Assembly: GCF_005222755.1 (NCBI RefSeq)
Contig: NZ_STGD01000019.1
Span: forward strand, 22,758-86,757
Reading direction: 5' to 3'
DNA: 64,000 nucleotides
Source: Roseomonas sp. HF4
GTDB lineage: Bacteria > Pseudomonadota > Alphaproteobacteria > Acetobacterales > Acetobacteraceae
Below, piece by piece: positions 1 through 8,284 of this stretch. Below the pieces are notes generated by a model that saw only the letters and a list, made by a program, of their open reading frames with translations, ran no database searches and was not told the origin of the DNA. The stretch's first letter is position 1; each line of letters opens with the position of its first letter. Both the position numbers and the translations under genes were made by a program.

Positions 1-2
1 AC

Positions 3-290
3 GGCATTGCGCGGGAGGCGCAGCGCATGCCGGTGGAGGCGTCCATTCGCCTGCTGTCCTATCCGCGGCCGCGGGAATTCTGGCGGGACAGCCTCTATGC
101 CGTGCGCCGGCCGGTCTACTACGCCGTGACGCCGCGGCTGCGCGGCCAGGCGGAGTTGGTGGCGCAGAAGCACCCGCAGCCGGTGGTCGAGGTCTTCGAC
201 GGCGCCGGGCATGCCCTGTTCGTCGACGCGGCAGCGCGCTTCAATGCGTCCATGGAAGACTTCCTCGCGCGCCGCGCCGCCTGGGCCTGA
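3..290 (+). CDS. alpha/beta hydrolase, C-terminal part (5' end outside window)
   Basis: The open frame enters from the left edge, so the gene is truncated and the in-frame ATG at 27 is probably internal. The C-terminal segment contains a conserved-looking DGAGHALFVDAA stretch, typical of the last catalytic His strand-loop of alpha/beta hydrolases (G-x-G-H), followed by the usual final helix. The stop TGA (288-290) overlaps the ATG of the next gene by one base, so the two are probably translationally coupled. Substrate cannot be told. The fold assignment rests on this short piece only. Confidence 0.6.
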   Translation, partial: GIAREAQRMPVEASIRLLSYPRPREFWRDSLYAVRRPVYYAVTPRLRGQAELVAQKHPQPVVEVFDGAGHALFVDAAARFNASMEDFLARRAAWA

Positions 291-2665
291 TGCAATCCCT
301 GATCCCGCTGTTCCTGATCGCCGGCGCCGCCGTCGGTGTCGAGATCGCACTGACCCGCTTCTTCGCCGTCGCGTCGTGGTCAGAGTATGGCTACTGGGTC
401 ATCTCCATCGCCATGACGGGCTTCGCCGTCTCGGGCGTGGTGATGATGCTCGGGCGCACGGCGTTCCTCCGCCATGCGCGCTGGCTGCTGCCGCTGCTGC
501 CGAGCGCGATGCTGGCGGCCGGAGGGCTCGGCTGGATCGGCGTCACGCTGAACGGCTTCAACCCGCTCGAGCTGCAGAACCCGGCGACGGCGGAGCCGCA
601 GCTGGTCAATATCGCGCTCTACTACGCGGCGCTGTTTCCCTTCTTCTTCCTGGCCGGGCTCGCGGTGTCGCTCAACTTCGTCGTGCATGCGGGGGAAGTG
701 GGGCGGGTCTATGGCTACGACCTGCTCGGCGCCGGCACGGGGGCGGTCGCGGCGCTCGGGCTGATGTTCGTACTGCATCCCTTCTGGCTGGTCCCGGCGC
801 TGCTGCCGTTACTGGCGGTGGCGGCGATGATCGCGGGCGGGGTGCGCTGGCGCATCGCGGCGCTGGCCGTGCTGGTTGTGACCGAGGCCGCGGTGCTCGC
901 CCTCGCGGCGCCGCGCGTCAACGAGTTCAAGCCGGTCTATGCGCCGCTCAACGTGCCGGACAGCCGCGTGGTGGCCGAGATCCTGTCGCCGCGCGGCGTC
1001 TACCTGCTGCTCGACAATTTCACCGAGCGGCTCGACACCGATGTCTCGAACAATGCGGGGGTGCTCGGCACGCCGGCGCCGCCGAGGACCTTCGGGCTCT
1101 ATCGCGACGGGTCGCGCATCGCGGCGCTGCCGATGGAGCAGCCGGTCGCGGGCCACGCGCCGGCCGCACTGGACGGCGCGCCCTATGCGCTGCTCGAGGC
1201 GCCGCGCGTTCTGGCGCTGGGTGGCGCGGGCGGCTTCCGCGCGGCCGAGGCGCTGGCGCTCGGCGCCGCCCATGTCACGGTGGTCGAGCCGGAGCCGGTG
1301 CTGCGCGCCGCGCTCGCGCAGGGGCTCGGCCCTTCCCCGGCGCCGCCGGCCGACCCGCGCGTGACGCTCTCGGCGGCGCACCCGCTGACCGCGCACGGCC
1401 GCTACGACCTGGTGGACATCGCGGGCGACTTCCTGGGCGCCGACGAACAGAACCGCACGGCCTACACCGCCGAGGCGCTGGCCGGCTTCCTCGCGCGGCT
1501 CGAGCCCGGCGGGATGGTCTCGGTGCCGGTCGGCATCCGCGAATTGCCGGTCTATGCCGTGCGCGTGCTGGCCACGGCGCGGGAGGCGCTGCGGATCGCG
1601 GGCGTGGCGGAACCGGCGCGGCATGTCGCGGTCATCCGCTCGGCCTGGAATCTCCGCGTGCTGATCGCGCGCGAACCCTTCGACGAGGCCCGCGTCGCGC
1701 GCCTGGCGACCTTCGCCGACGAACGGTCCTTCGACGTCTCCTTCGCGCCGGGCCTGGCGGCGGACGGCCGCGAGGTCTGGAACGACCTGCCGACCGTCTC
1801 GCTCGAGGCGACGACGGTGGAGGCGGGCGGCGCAGCACAGGACGCCGTGGCGCGGGAGGCGGCGCTGGTGCTGGCCGGCACGCCCCCCGAGGATGCCTTC
1901 GACCGATCCCCGGTCACGGCCGACCGGCCCTGGCTGTCGCCGCTGGTGCGGCTCGGCTCGCTCGGCGCGGCGCTCGAGCGCATCGAGATCCTGCCGCAGC
2001 AGGAGATCGGCCTGCTGGTGAACGTGGCGGTGCTGGCGCAGGCGGTGGTGCTGGCGCTGCTGGTGTCCTTGCTGCCGCTTCTGGCGCGCGGCGCGCTCAG
2101 GGTGCCGCTGCCGGTGCTGGGCCGGGCGCTGGCCTATTTCCCGGCGCTCGGCCTCGGCTTCCTGCTGATCGAGATCGCCTTCATCGAGCATGCCGCGCTA
2201 CTGCTGGGCGACCGGACCTCGGGCTTCGCGCTGGTGCTGACGACGATGCTCGTGTTCTCCGGCATCGGCGCGATGTGGGCGGGGCGCGTGGTGGCGCACG
2301 GGCGGGCGCTGCGCGTCGCGGTGCTGGTGGCGCTGGGCTGCGCGGCGCTCGCGCTGGCGGGGCTGCGCCCGGCGGTGCTGGCGGCGCTCGACCTGCCCTG
2401 GGCGGTCAGGGCGGGGCTGCTGATGGTGGCGCTTGCGCCCATCTCCCTGGCGCTCGGCTTTCCCTTTCCGCTCGGCCTCGACCGCTTCCAGGCGGAAGGC
2501 CCGGCGCTGCTCCCCTGGGCCTGGGCGCTGAACGGCGCGTTTTCCGTCGTGGCGACGCCGCTGGCGAACCTGATGGGGCACGGGATCGGCCTGTCGTGGC
2601 TTCTGGCGGCGGGCATGGTTTGTTACGGTGCGGCCGCATTGGCCTGGCCAAGGGAACGCGCATGA
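290..2665 (+). CDS. polytopic membrane protein with spermidine-synthase-like domain
   Basis: A 791-residue protein. About seven hydrophobic segments fill residues 1-220. A soluble middle (about 220-570) contains a SAM/dcSAM-binding-like motif LALGGAGGFRAAEALALGAA followed by VTVVEPEP. A second block of membrane segments runs from about 575 to the end. This is the architecture of the fused MFS/spermidine-synthase-like membrane proteins common in proteobacteria, whose reaction is mostly unknown. I see no clear proton-abstracting Asp pair of true spermidine synthase, so polyamine synthesis should not be assumed. It starts in a 1-nt overlap with the hydrolase and ends in an ATGA overlap with the methyltransferase-like gene, implying one operon. 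Confidence 0.75.
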   Translation: MQSLIPLFLIAGAAVGVEIALTRFFAVASWSEYGYWVISIAMTGFAVSGVVMMLGRTAFLRHARWLLPLLPSAMLAAGGLGWIGVTLNGFNPLELQNPATAEPQLVNIALYYAALFPFFFLAGLAVSLNFVVHAGEVGRVYGYDLLGAGTGAVAALGLMFVLHPFWLVPALLPLLAVAAMIAGGVRWRIAALAVLVVTEAAVLALAAPRVNEFKPVYAPLNVPDSRVVAEILSPRGVYLLLDNFTERLDTDVSNNAGVLGTPAPPRTFGLYRDGSRIAALPMEQPVAGHAPAALDGAPYALLEAPRVLALGGAGGFRAAEALALGAAHVTVVEPEPVLRAALAQGLGPSPAPPADPRVTLSAAHPLTAHGRYDLVDIAGDFLGADEQNRTAYTAEALAGFLARLEPGGMVSVPVGIRELPVYAVRVLATAREALRIAGVAEPARHVAVIRSAWNLRVLIAREPFDEARVARLATFADERSFDVSFAPGLAADGREVWNDLPTVSLEATTVEAGGAAQDAVAREAALVLAGTPPEDAFDRSPVTADRPWLSPLVRLGSLGAALERIEILPQQEIGLLVNVAVLAQAVVLALLVSLLPLLARGALRVPLPVLGRALAYFPALGLGFLLIEIAFIEHAALLLGDRTSGFALVLTTMLVFSGIGAMWAGRVVAHGRALRVAVLVALGCAALALAGLRPAVLAALDLPWAVRAGLLMVALAPISLALGFPFPLGLDRFQAEGPALLPWAWALNGAFSVVATPLANLMGHGIGLSWLLAAGMVCYGAAALAWPRERA

Positions 2666-3531
2666 GCCTCACACGTCGTCCGCTTCTGCTCGCAGCGCTC
2701 GGCACGCTCGCCGCGCCGGCACGGATCAGCGCGCAGGGCGCGCCTGCCTGGAACCGTGATGCCTACCTGGCCGCGATGCGCGCCTCGGGGCGGGAGACGA
2801 CGCTGTCCGAACCGGCCTTCGCGGCCATCCAGGCGCGCAAGGACGGCGCGCTGCGGCGGATCGAGGCCTACCTCGCCCGCCGCTTCGAGGCCGCCGACCC
2901 GGCGGTGATGCGCGCCTTCGCGGAGCTGCCGCGGGAATACTTCCACTGGAACTACCAGGGCCGGTCCAACCAGGCGACCGCTGCCTACGAGGCCGACCCG
3001 AAGCCATGGGGCATCGGGTACGGCTCGGCGCTGTCGGACTACCTCGGCCAGGCCTACATGACGCAGGCCTGCCAGCCGAAGCCCGAGCACGTGGTGATGG
3101 AAATCGGCACGGGCTCGGGCTTCCAGGCGGCGCTGCTGTCGCGCATCGTCGCGAAGCAGTATTCCATCGAGATCATCGAGCCGCTCGGCACCGGCGTGCA
3201 GCGCATCTTCGCCCCGCTGGGCTACGCGAACGTGGAAACCCGCGTGGGCGACGGCTTCTTCGGCTGGCCGGAGGTGCAGGGCGGCTTCGACACCATCATC
3301 GTCACCTGCGCCGCGCAGTACGTGCCGCCGGCACTGATCCAGCAGCTCAAGCCCGGCGGGCGGCTGGTCATCCCGATCGGCCAGCCGTTCCGGCGCGGCC
3401 AGCTCCTGTATATCTACACGAAGGACGAGGACGGGCGCGTGCGCAGCCGCAAGGATGTGGGCGTCTACTTCATCCCGATGACGGGCGCGATGATGAACCG
3501 GCCGCGGCCGGCAGACGCGCCGACGCAATAG
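2662..3531 (+). CDS. protein-L-isoaspartate O-methyltransferase-like protein with export signal
   Basis: A 289-residue protein. Methyltransferase motif I is intact (VMEIGTGSGFQAAL, residues about 144-158), followed by the acidic strand end EIIEPLG and the post-motif region RVGDGFFGWPE and FDTIIVTCAA, as in the PCMT family, which repairs isoaspartyl residues using SAM. Unusually, the N-terminus reads TRRPLLLAALGTLAAPARISAQG, a twin-arginine or Sec-type signal peptide with a plausible cleavage after ISA, and the PCMT-like core is preceded by an extra ~100-residue helical region. Start chosen because ATG overlaps the upstream stop (ATGA). SAM is not known to be available in the periplasm, so the exported form may use the fold for something else. 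Confidence 0.75.
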   Translation: MSLTRRPLLLAALGTLAAPARISAQGAPAWNRDAYLAAMRASGRETTLSEPAFAAIQARKDGALRRIEAYLARRFEAADPAVMRAFAELPREYFHWNYQGRSNQATAAYEADPKPWGIGYGSALSDYLGQAYMTQACQPKPEHVVMEIGTGSGFQAALLSRIVAKQYSIEIIEPLGTGVQRIFAPLGYANVETRVGDGFFGWPEVQGGFDTIIVTCAAQYVPPALIQQLKPGGRLVIPIGQPFRRGQLLYIYTKDEDGRVRSRKDVGVYFIPMTGAMMNRPRPADAPTQ

Positions 3532-3559
3532 GGTCGCGTTCCCGGAGCATCCGGCCGGC

Positions 3560-4327
3560 TCAGGCCAGCGGCTCCATCGCGGGCACGCCGGCCAGCAGGC
3601 GCTGTGCGATCGGGCGGACATGCTCCGCGTAGGTGATGGCGCGCGGGAAGCGGCCTTCCGCGACGCGCCTGCGGCCGAAGGCCTCCCAGCCAGGCTCCCA
3701 CGCCTCGGGCCACGGGAAGCCCGGGGCCAGCAGGCGCTCGACGCGCAGCGCATCCGGCTCCGCCGCCATGATGCGGGCGGCTTCCTCTGCGAGCGGCGCA
3801 TAGGCCGCGACGGCGGCCCGCTTGCGGTCCGCGACCGCGGCGCCAATTTCCCACGCCTCGGCCTCCTCGCCGATCGCGCTCGCGGTCGCGGCCGAGGCGA
3901 GATGGCGGAGATCGAGCCCATCCGCCGCCGCCCGCCGCGCCACGCCGGCGCCGATCGCCTCGCACAGGTCGTGCAGGGGGTTGTGGCCATCCACCGCGTC
4001 GGACACCAGGATGGGGGGCCGGTGCCGCAGCGCCGCGGCCGTCATCGCGTCGGCCACGCGCAGGAACGGCGCCGCGTCGCGGGCCAGCATGGCGGCATAC
4101 CACGCGATGTCGCTCATCTGCCCGAACACCTCGCCGGCCTCTGCGCCGGCGCGCCCGATCGTCGCGAGCGAGTGCGCGATGCGCGACCGCGCCGCGCCGC
4201 CCGACCCGTCGCTCAGGATGAAGACGACCGGCCGGTGGCGCTCCATCCAGCCGAACAGCCGCAGCTCGTGGCCGGGATGCGCCAGGAGCAGGAATGGCCG
4301 TCCTGTCCTAGGATGGGCGTCGTTCAT
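3560..4327 (-). CDS. PIG-L/LmbE-like hydrolase
   Basis: About 255 residues from the ATG at 4327; a longer reading from 4372 is possible but adds an unconserved leader. Near the N-terminus the segment LLLAHPGHELRLFGWMERH resembles the metal-binding AHPDDE motif of PIG-L/LmbE N-acetylglucosamine deacetylases, with the second Asp changed (HPGHE). A later DGHNPLHDL could supply the third metal-ligand His. The rest has the alternating alpha/beta pattern of the family. It probably hydrolyses an amide on a sugar or similar small molecule, but the altered motif makes activity uncertain. It is convergent with the preceding gene and divergent from the glycosyltransferase starting 47 nt away. Confidence 0.5.
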   Translation of the reverse strand: MNDAHPRTGRPFLLLAHPGHELRLFGWMERHRPVVFILSDGSGGAARSRIAHSLATIGRAGAEAGEVFGQMSDIAWYAAMLARDAAPFLRVADAMTAAALRHRPPILVSDAVDGHNPLHDLCEAIGAGVARRAAADGLDLRHLASAATASAIGEEAEAWEIGAAVADRKRAAVAAYAPLAEEAARIMAAEPDALRVERLLAPGFPWPEAWEPGWEAFGRRRVAEGRFPRAITYAEHVRPIAQRLLAGVPAMEPLA

Positions 4328-4374
4328 CGCGGCATGATCCCTGTCGGACGTGCTGGCGCAACGGAGTAGCACGG

Positions 4375-5739
4375 ATGGGCCTGCGCGTTCTGATCACCAA
4401 CCTCTATGTCGCGCATGGCAGCGGCTCGGAGGCGGTGATCGAGCTGCTGGCCGATGGGCTGCGGCGGGCCGGCCACGATCCGATGCTCTACGCGCCGACG
4501 CTGGGCGAACAGGCCATCCGCATGCGGCGACGCGGCCATGTGGTCGTCGACCGCATCGCCCAACTGCCGCATCGGCCCGACATCCTGCACCTGCAGCACG
4601 CCACCCCCGCGGCAATGGCGCTGGCCGCCTTTCCCGCTGTCCCGGCGATCTTTTCCTGCCACAGCGCCTTCTTCGAGGTCGAGGCGCCGCGACCGCATCC
4701 GCAGATCCGCCGCTGGATCGCGGTGGACGACCTCTGCCGCGACCGCTGCCTGTCGCGCGGCGTGCCGGCGGAACGCCTCAGCGTCATCCTGAACGCCGTG
4801 GACACCGAACGCTTCGCGCAGCGCGCGCCGCTGCCGCCCCGCCCGCGCCGGGCGCTGATGCTGACCAAGACCACCGAGCAACAGAATTTGGTGCGCGCCG
4901 TCTGCGCGGAGATGGGCATCGCGCTGGACGAGTTGGGCCCCGGGACCGGCCGCGTCACCGACCGGCTGGAGGATGAACTGCCCGCCTACGACCTGGTCTT
5001 CGCGACGGCGCGCATGGCGCTCGAGGCCGCCACGGTCGGCTGCGCCGTCGTCGTCGGGGACGGCCGCGGCTTCGCGGGGCTGCTGACCGGCGGGAACCTC
5101 GATGCCTGGCGGCGGCTGAACTTCGGCGCGGGCCTGCTGTCGCGGCCCATGACGGCGGAGGCGTTGCGCGCGGCCATCGCCGGCTACGACCCCGCGGACG
5201 CGGCGCGGATCGCGGCGCGGCTGCGCGCGGAGGCGACGGCGGAAGACTATGCCGCCCGGCATGTCGCGCTCTATCGGTCCGCCACGGCGGAGGCTCCCGG
5301 CCTGGCGGAGGAGGCCGCCCGCGCCTCCGCCGCCTGGCTCGAGGACCTGCTGCCCTCGGCGGCCGAGCGCCCGTGGCGCGACATCGTGCGCGAGATCGCT
5401 GGGCCCCTGCCGCAGCCGATGCAGGAGATGGCCGGCGAGATCCGGCGCGACATGTCCGCGACGCTGGCGGAGGCGCTGCCCGCGGCGATCGACGCCGCGA
5501 CGGCACGCGTGCTGCAGGGCCCGATGCAGCACTGCCTCGTCGCGGCCGTCGACGCGGCCGTCGCGACGCGGATGGAGGCCGCTGTCGCGGCGACCTCGGA
5601 CCAGGTGCTGCGCGGCATGCCCGGCGTGCGGGCGGAGCGGGCGCTCCGCGGCCTTTGGCGGCGCATCCTTCCAGAGCGGGTCAGGCGCCCACTGCACCGC
5701 TGGCGGCGCGCCCTCCTGCGGCGCATCGGGGCGGGCTGA
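4375..5739 (+). CDS. glycosyltransferase family 4-like protein
   Basis: A 454-residue protein. The N-terminal half is a GT-B Rossmann domain: strand-loop ITNLYVAHGSGSE, then DILHLQHATP, then a donor-site-like stretch with LSVILNAVDTERF (the N-A/G-V-D-T-x-x-F signature of GT4 enzymes). The C-terminal domain is atypical: after about residue 290 it becomes a long Ala/Arg-rich amphipathic tail, ending in a strongly basic segment that could bind membrane or a partner. The usual E-x7-E nucleotide-sugar motif appears only weakly (FATARMALEAATVGCAVVVGDG). Sugar and acceptor are unknown. No other polysaccharide genes lie beside it. Confidence 0.6.
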   Translation: MGLRVLITNLYVAHGSGSEAVIELLADGLRRAGHDPMLYAPTLGEQAIRMRRRGHVVVDRIAQLPHRPDILHLQHATPAAMALAAFPAVPAIFSCHSAFFEVEAPRPHPQIRRWIAVDDLCRDRCLSRGVPAERLSVILNAVDTERFAQRAPLPPRPRRALMLTKTTEQQNLVRAVCAEMGIALDELGPGTGRVTDRLEDELPAYDLVFATARMALEAATVGCAVVVGDGRGFAGLLTGGNLDAWRRLNFGAGLLSRPMTAEALRAAIAGYDPADAARIAARLRAEATAEDYAARHVALYRSATAEAPGLAEEAARASAAWLEDLLPSAAERPWRDIVREIAGPLPQPMQEMAGEIRRDMSATLAEALPAAIDAATARVLQGPMQHCLVAAVDAAVATRMEAAVAATSDQVLRGMPGVRAERALRGLWRRILPERVRRPLHRWRRALLRRIGAG

Positions 5740-5760
5740 GGCCTGCCGCCGGGGCGCGTG

Positions 5761-5889
5761 TCAGCGGTTCGGATAGACCCGCGGGTAGGTGACCTCCTCC
5801 GCCGGCCCGGGCGGGCGCACCGGCCCGACCTTGCCGCAGGCGCCGAGCAGCAGCGCCAGCGCCAGCGCGCCCAGCACGGCGCGCGTCAT
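5761..5889 (-). CDS. lptM: LptM-type small lipoprotein
   Basis: A 42-residue ORF directly downstream of argH, its ATG overlapping the argH stop by 4 nt. It begins with a short hydrophobic signal ending in the lipobox LGAC, followed by [11 protein letters not shown] and a Tyr/Pro tail ([10 protein letters not shown]). This layout (lipobox Cys-Gly-x-x-G-P, then Pro-rich) is that of YifL/LptM, the small outer-membrane lipoprotein that in E. coli assists maturation of the LptDE lipopolysaccharide translocon. In many proteobacteria it sits between argH and lysA; here lysA is not next to it and the following gene is a convergent glycosyltransferase. Confidence 0.8.
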   Translation of the reverse strand: MTRAVLGALALALLLGACGKVGPVRPPGPAEEVTYPRVYPNR

Positions 5890-7274
5890 GCGAGGCGCGC
5901 CTTCCACTCGGCCGCCATCGCCGCGACATTGGCCGGCGCCGTGCCGCCAAAGGAGGTGCGGCTGCGCACCGAGGCGGCGACGCTCAGCACGTCGTAGACG
6001 CCTTCGGTGATGCGGGGCTCGGCCTCACGCATCTCCTCGATGGTCAGGCCCGCGAGGTCGACGCCGAGCGCCTCGGCCTTCGCCACCAGCGCGCCAGTCA
6101 CGTGGTGCGCGTCGCGGAAGGGCATCTTCAGTTCGCGCACCAGCCAGTCGGCCAGGTCCGTCGCGGTCGAGAACCCCGCCCCGGCGGCGGCGGCCAGCCG
6201 CCCGACATCGGGCTTGAGGTCCCGCACCATCCCTGCTGTCGCGGCCAGCACCAGCGTCATGGTCTCGGCGGCGTCGAAGACACCTTCCTTGTCCTCCTGC
6301 ATGTCCTTGAAATAGGTCATGGCGAGGCCCTTCATCACCGTCAGCAGCCCGACCAGCGCGCCGACCACGCGCCCGGTCTTGCCGCGCACGAGCTCCGCCG
6401 CATCCGGGTTGCGCTTCTGCGGCATGATGGAACTGCCGGTCGTGAAGGCATCGGACAGCTTCACGAACCCGAAATAGGGGTTCGTCCAGATCACGATCTC
6501 CTCGGCCAGGCGCGACAAGTGCGTCGCGCACATCGCGCAGGCGAACAGGAACTCGGCGGCGAAGTCGCGCGACGCCACGCTGTCGAGGCTGTTGCGCGTC
6601 GGCTGATCGAAGCCGAGCGCGGCCGCCGTCATGTGCCGGTCGATCGGGAAGCCCGTGCCGGCCAGCGCCGCCGCGCCCAGCGGGCATTCGTTCATGCGCG
6701 CCCGGCAGTCCCGCAGCCGCGACAGGTCGCGGGAGAGCATCTCGACATAGGCCAGGAAATGATGCCCGAGCGTCACGGGCTGCGCCGGCTGCAGATGCGT
6801 GAAGCCGGGCATCACCGTGCCGGCATGTTCCGCGGCGCGGTCCACCAGCGCGCGCATCACGTCCTCGACCTGGCCGGACAGCCCGTCGATCGCATCCCGC
6901 ACCCAGAGCCGGACATCCAGCGCCACCTGGTCGTTCCGGCTGCGGCCCGTGTGCAGGCGCTTGCCGGCATCGCCGATCACGGCCGACAGCCGCGCCTCGA
7001 TGTTCATGTGGATGTCCTCGAGCGCCTCGTCGAAGGGGAAGTCCCCCTTCCCGATGCGCGCGGCAATGTCATCGAGGCCCCTGCGGATCGCCTCCTCGTC
7101 ATCCGCGGAGATGATCCCCACATGCTTCAGCATCGCGGCATGGGCGAGCGAGCCACGGATGTCCTGCCGCCACATCTTGCGGTCGAAGCCAATGGAGGCG
7201 TTGATCGCCTCCATGATGGCCGAGGGGCCTTCGGCGAAACGCCCGCCCCATTGCCGATTGGCGTTGCTGCTCAC
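5886..7274 (-). CDS. argH: argininosuccinate lyase
   Basis: A 462-residue enzyme, normal length. It cleaves argininosuccinate to arginine and fumarate, the last step of arginine synthesis, in the cytoplasm. The fumarase/aspartase-superfamily signature [12 protein letters not shown] lies at residues about 280-292 and carries the catalytic Ser. Other hallmarks include [14 protein letters not shown], the THLQPAQP His loop and the N-terminal WGGRF. The start is GTG at 7274; no better ATG lies upstream. The GTG start of the divergent tlpA-like gene is only 8 nt away, so the promoter of each gene must lie in or overlap the other. Confidence 0.97.
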   Translation of the reverse strand: MSSNANRQWGGRFAEGPSAIMEAINASIGFDRKMWRQDIRGSLAHAAMLKHVGIISADDEEAIRRGLDDIAARIGKGDFPFDEALEDIHMNIEARLSAVIGDAGKRLHTGRSRNDQVALDVRLWVRDAIDGLSGQVEDVMRALVDRAAEHAGTVMPGFTHLQPAQPVTLGHHFLAYVEMLSRDLSRLRDCRARMNECPLGAAALAGTGFPIDRHMTAAALGFDQPTRNSLDSVASRDFAAEFLFACAMCATHLSRLAEEIVIWTNPYFGFVKLSDAFTTGSSIMPQKRNPDAAELVRGKTGRVVGALVGLLTVMKGLAMTYFKDMQEDKEGVFDAAETMTLVLAATAGMVRDLKPDVGRLAAAAGAGFSTATDLADWLVRELKMPFRDAHHVTGALVAKAEALGVDLAGLTIEEMREAEPRITEGVYDVLSVAASVRSRTSFGGTAPANVAAMAAEWKARLA

Positions 7275-7282
7275 GTGAGGGG

Positions 7283-7876
7283 GTGTCTTTCGTGCTGGTT
7301 CCGACGCGCCGTTCCGTCCTTCTCTCCGCCCCGGCGCTGGCGGTGGCGACCGTGATACAGGCGGCGCTTCCGGCCCGTCCAGCCATGGCCGCGCCGCACG
7401 GCTTCGCGCGGCTGCGCGAACGGGACGCAGCCTTGCCCGAGTTCTCCTTCACCGATGCCTCCGGCCGCGCGCATGGCGTGGCGGATTTCGCGGGCCGCGG
7501 CCTCGTCATCAACCTCTGGGCGACCTGGTGCCCGCCCTGCGTGCGGGAAATGCCGGCGCTGGATGCGCTGGCCGAAGCGCTGCGCCCGGACGGGGTGGCC
7601 GTGCTGCCGCTGTCCTCGGACCGCGGCGGACTACCGGTGGTGCAGGAGTTCTACCGGCGCACGGGGCTGCGCCATCTCGGCATCTGGCTCGACCCGGGCG
7701 GCGCGGCCGGGCGGGCGGTCGGCGCGCGCGGCCTCCCCACGACCGTCATCGTGGACAGCGGCGGGCGCGAGCGCGCGCGGCTCGAGGGCGACGCCGAATG
7801 GGACGCGCCGGATTTCGTCGCGGCCATCCGGCGCCTGACGGCGCGCGGCGGGCCGGCCGCGCCGCGTGGCGCATGA
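7283..7876 (+). CDS. TlpA-family periplasmic thioredoxin-like protein
   Basis: A 197-residue protein with a hydrophobic signal segment ([19 protein letters not shown], about residues 10-28) and a thioredoxin fold. The active site WATWCPPC is at about residues 79-86 and a cis-Pro loop [10 protein letters not shown] follows. TlpA/ResA-type proteins are membrane-anchored or periplasmic disulfide reductants used in cytochrome oxidase or cytochrome c assembly, which fits the ccm cluster 3 kb away. Divergence from argH is a common alphaproteobacterial arrangement. The start is a GTG; a second in-frame GTG three codons later is equally possible. Confidence 0.88.
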   Translation: MSFVLVPTRRSVLLSAPALAVATVIQAALPARPAMAAPHGFARLRERDAALPEFSFTDASGRAHGVADFAGRGLVINLWATWCPPCVREMPALDALAEALRPDGVAVLPLSSDRGGLPVVQEFYRRTGLRHLGIWLDPGGAAGRAVGARGLPTTVIVDSGGRERARLEGDAEWDAPDFVAAIRRLTARGGPAAPRGA

Positions 7877-8280
7877 CGGCTGCCGGCGCGCCCACTCCGC
7901 CCATCCTCGTCATCCGCCCCGGCATCGCCTTCTGGGTGGAGGCGGCGGCGCCCGAGGCATGGACGGCGACCGCCCAGGCGATGGCGGAGGGCTGCTGGAC
8001 AGACTGCCTGTGCTGCGACGCGGGTGGCGGGGCGTGGGCGGTGCTCGCCGCCGCGCCTGCCGGGCCCACCCCCTTGGTGCCGTGGCGACGCATGCCGGTG
8101 GCGGTATGCCTCGGCCCTCGCCGGGACATGGCGTTGCCGGACCTTCGCGCCCTGCTGGAAGGCGTGCTTTCGACCGACGGTTCCTTCGCCGAGGCGCATG
8201 ACGTGACGGCGGCACGGGCCGCCTTCGCCGCGGCGCCGGATGCCGGCGCGCTGATCGCGGCGGCCCGCGCCCTCGACTGA
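7873..8280 (+). CDS. hypothetical protein, 135 aa
   Basis: The start ATG overlaps the stop of the TlpA-like gene by 4 nt (ATGA), so it is very likely co-translated with it. The protein is Ala-rich, with four Cys in the first half including CWTDCLCCDAGGG, which could bind a metal or form disulfides but matches no motif I know. No membrane segment or signal peptide. Codon use and GC match the neighbours, supporting a real gene. Function unknown. Confidence 0.7.
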   Translation: MTAAGAPTPPILVIRPGIAFWVEAAAPEAWTATAQAMAEGCWTDCLCCDAGGGAWAVLAAAPAGPTPLVPWRRMPVAVCLGPRRDMALPDLRALLEGVLSTDGSFAEAHDVTAARAAFAAAPDAGALIAAARALD

Positions 8281-8284
8281 CCGC

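Noticed and set aside
211..2661. N-terminal extension of the methyltransferase-like ORF back to 211
   Set aside because: Arg/Gly/Ala-rich shadow of the spermidine-synthase-like gene; the real start is the ATGA overlap at 2662.
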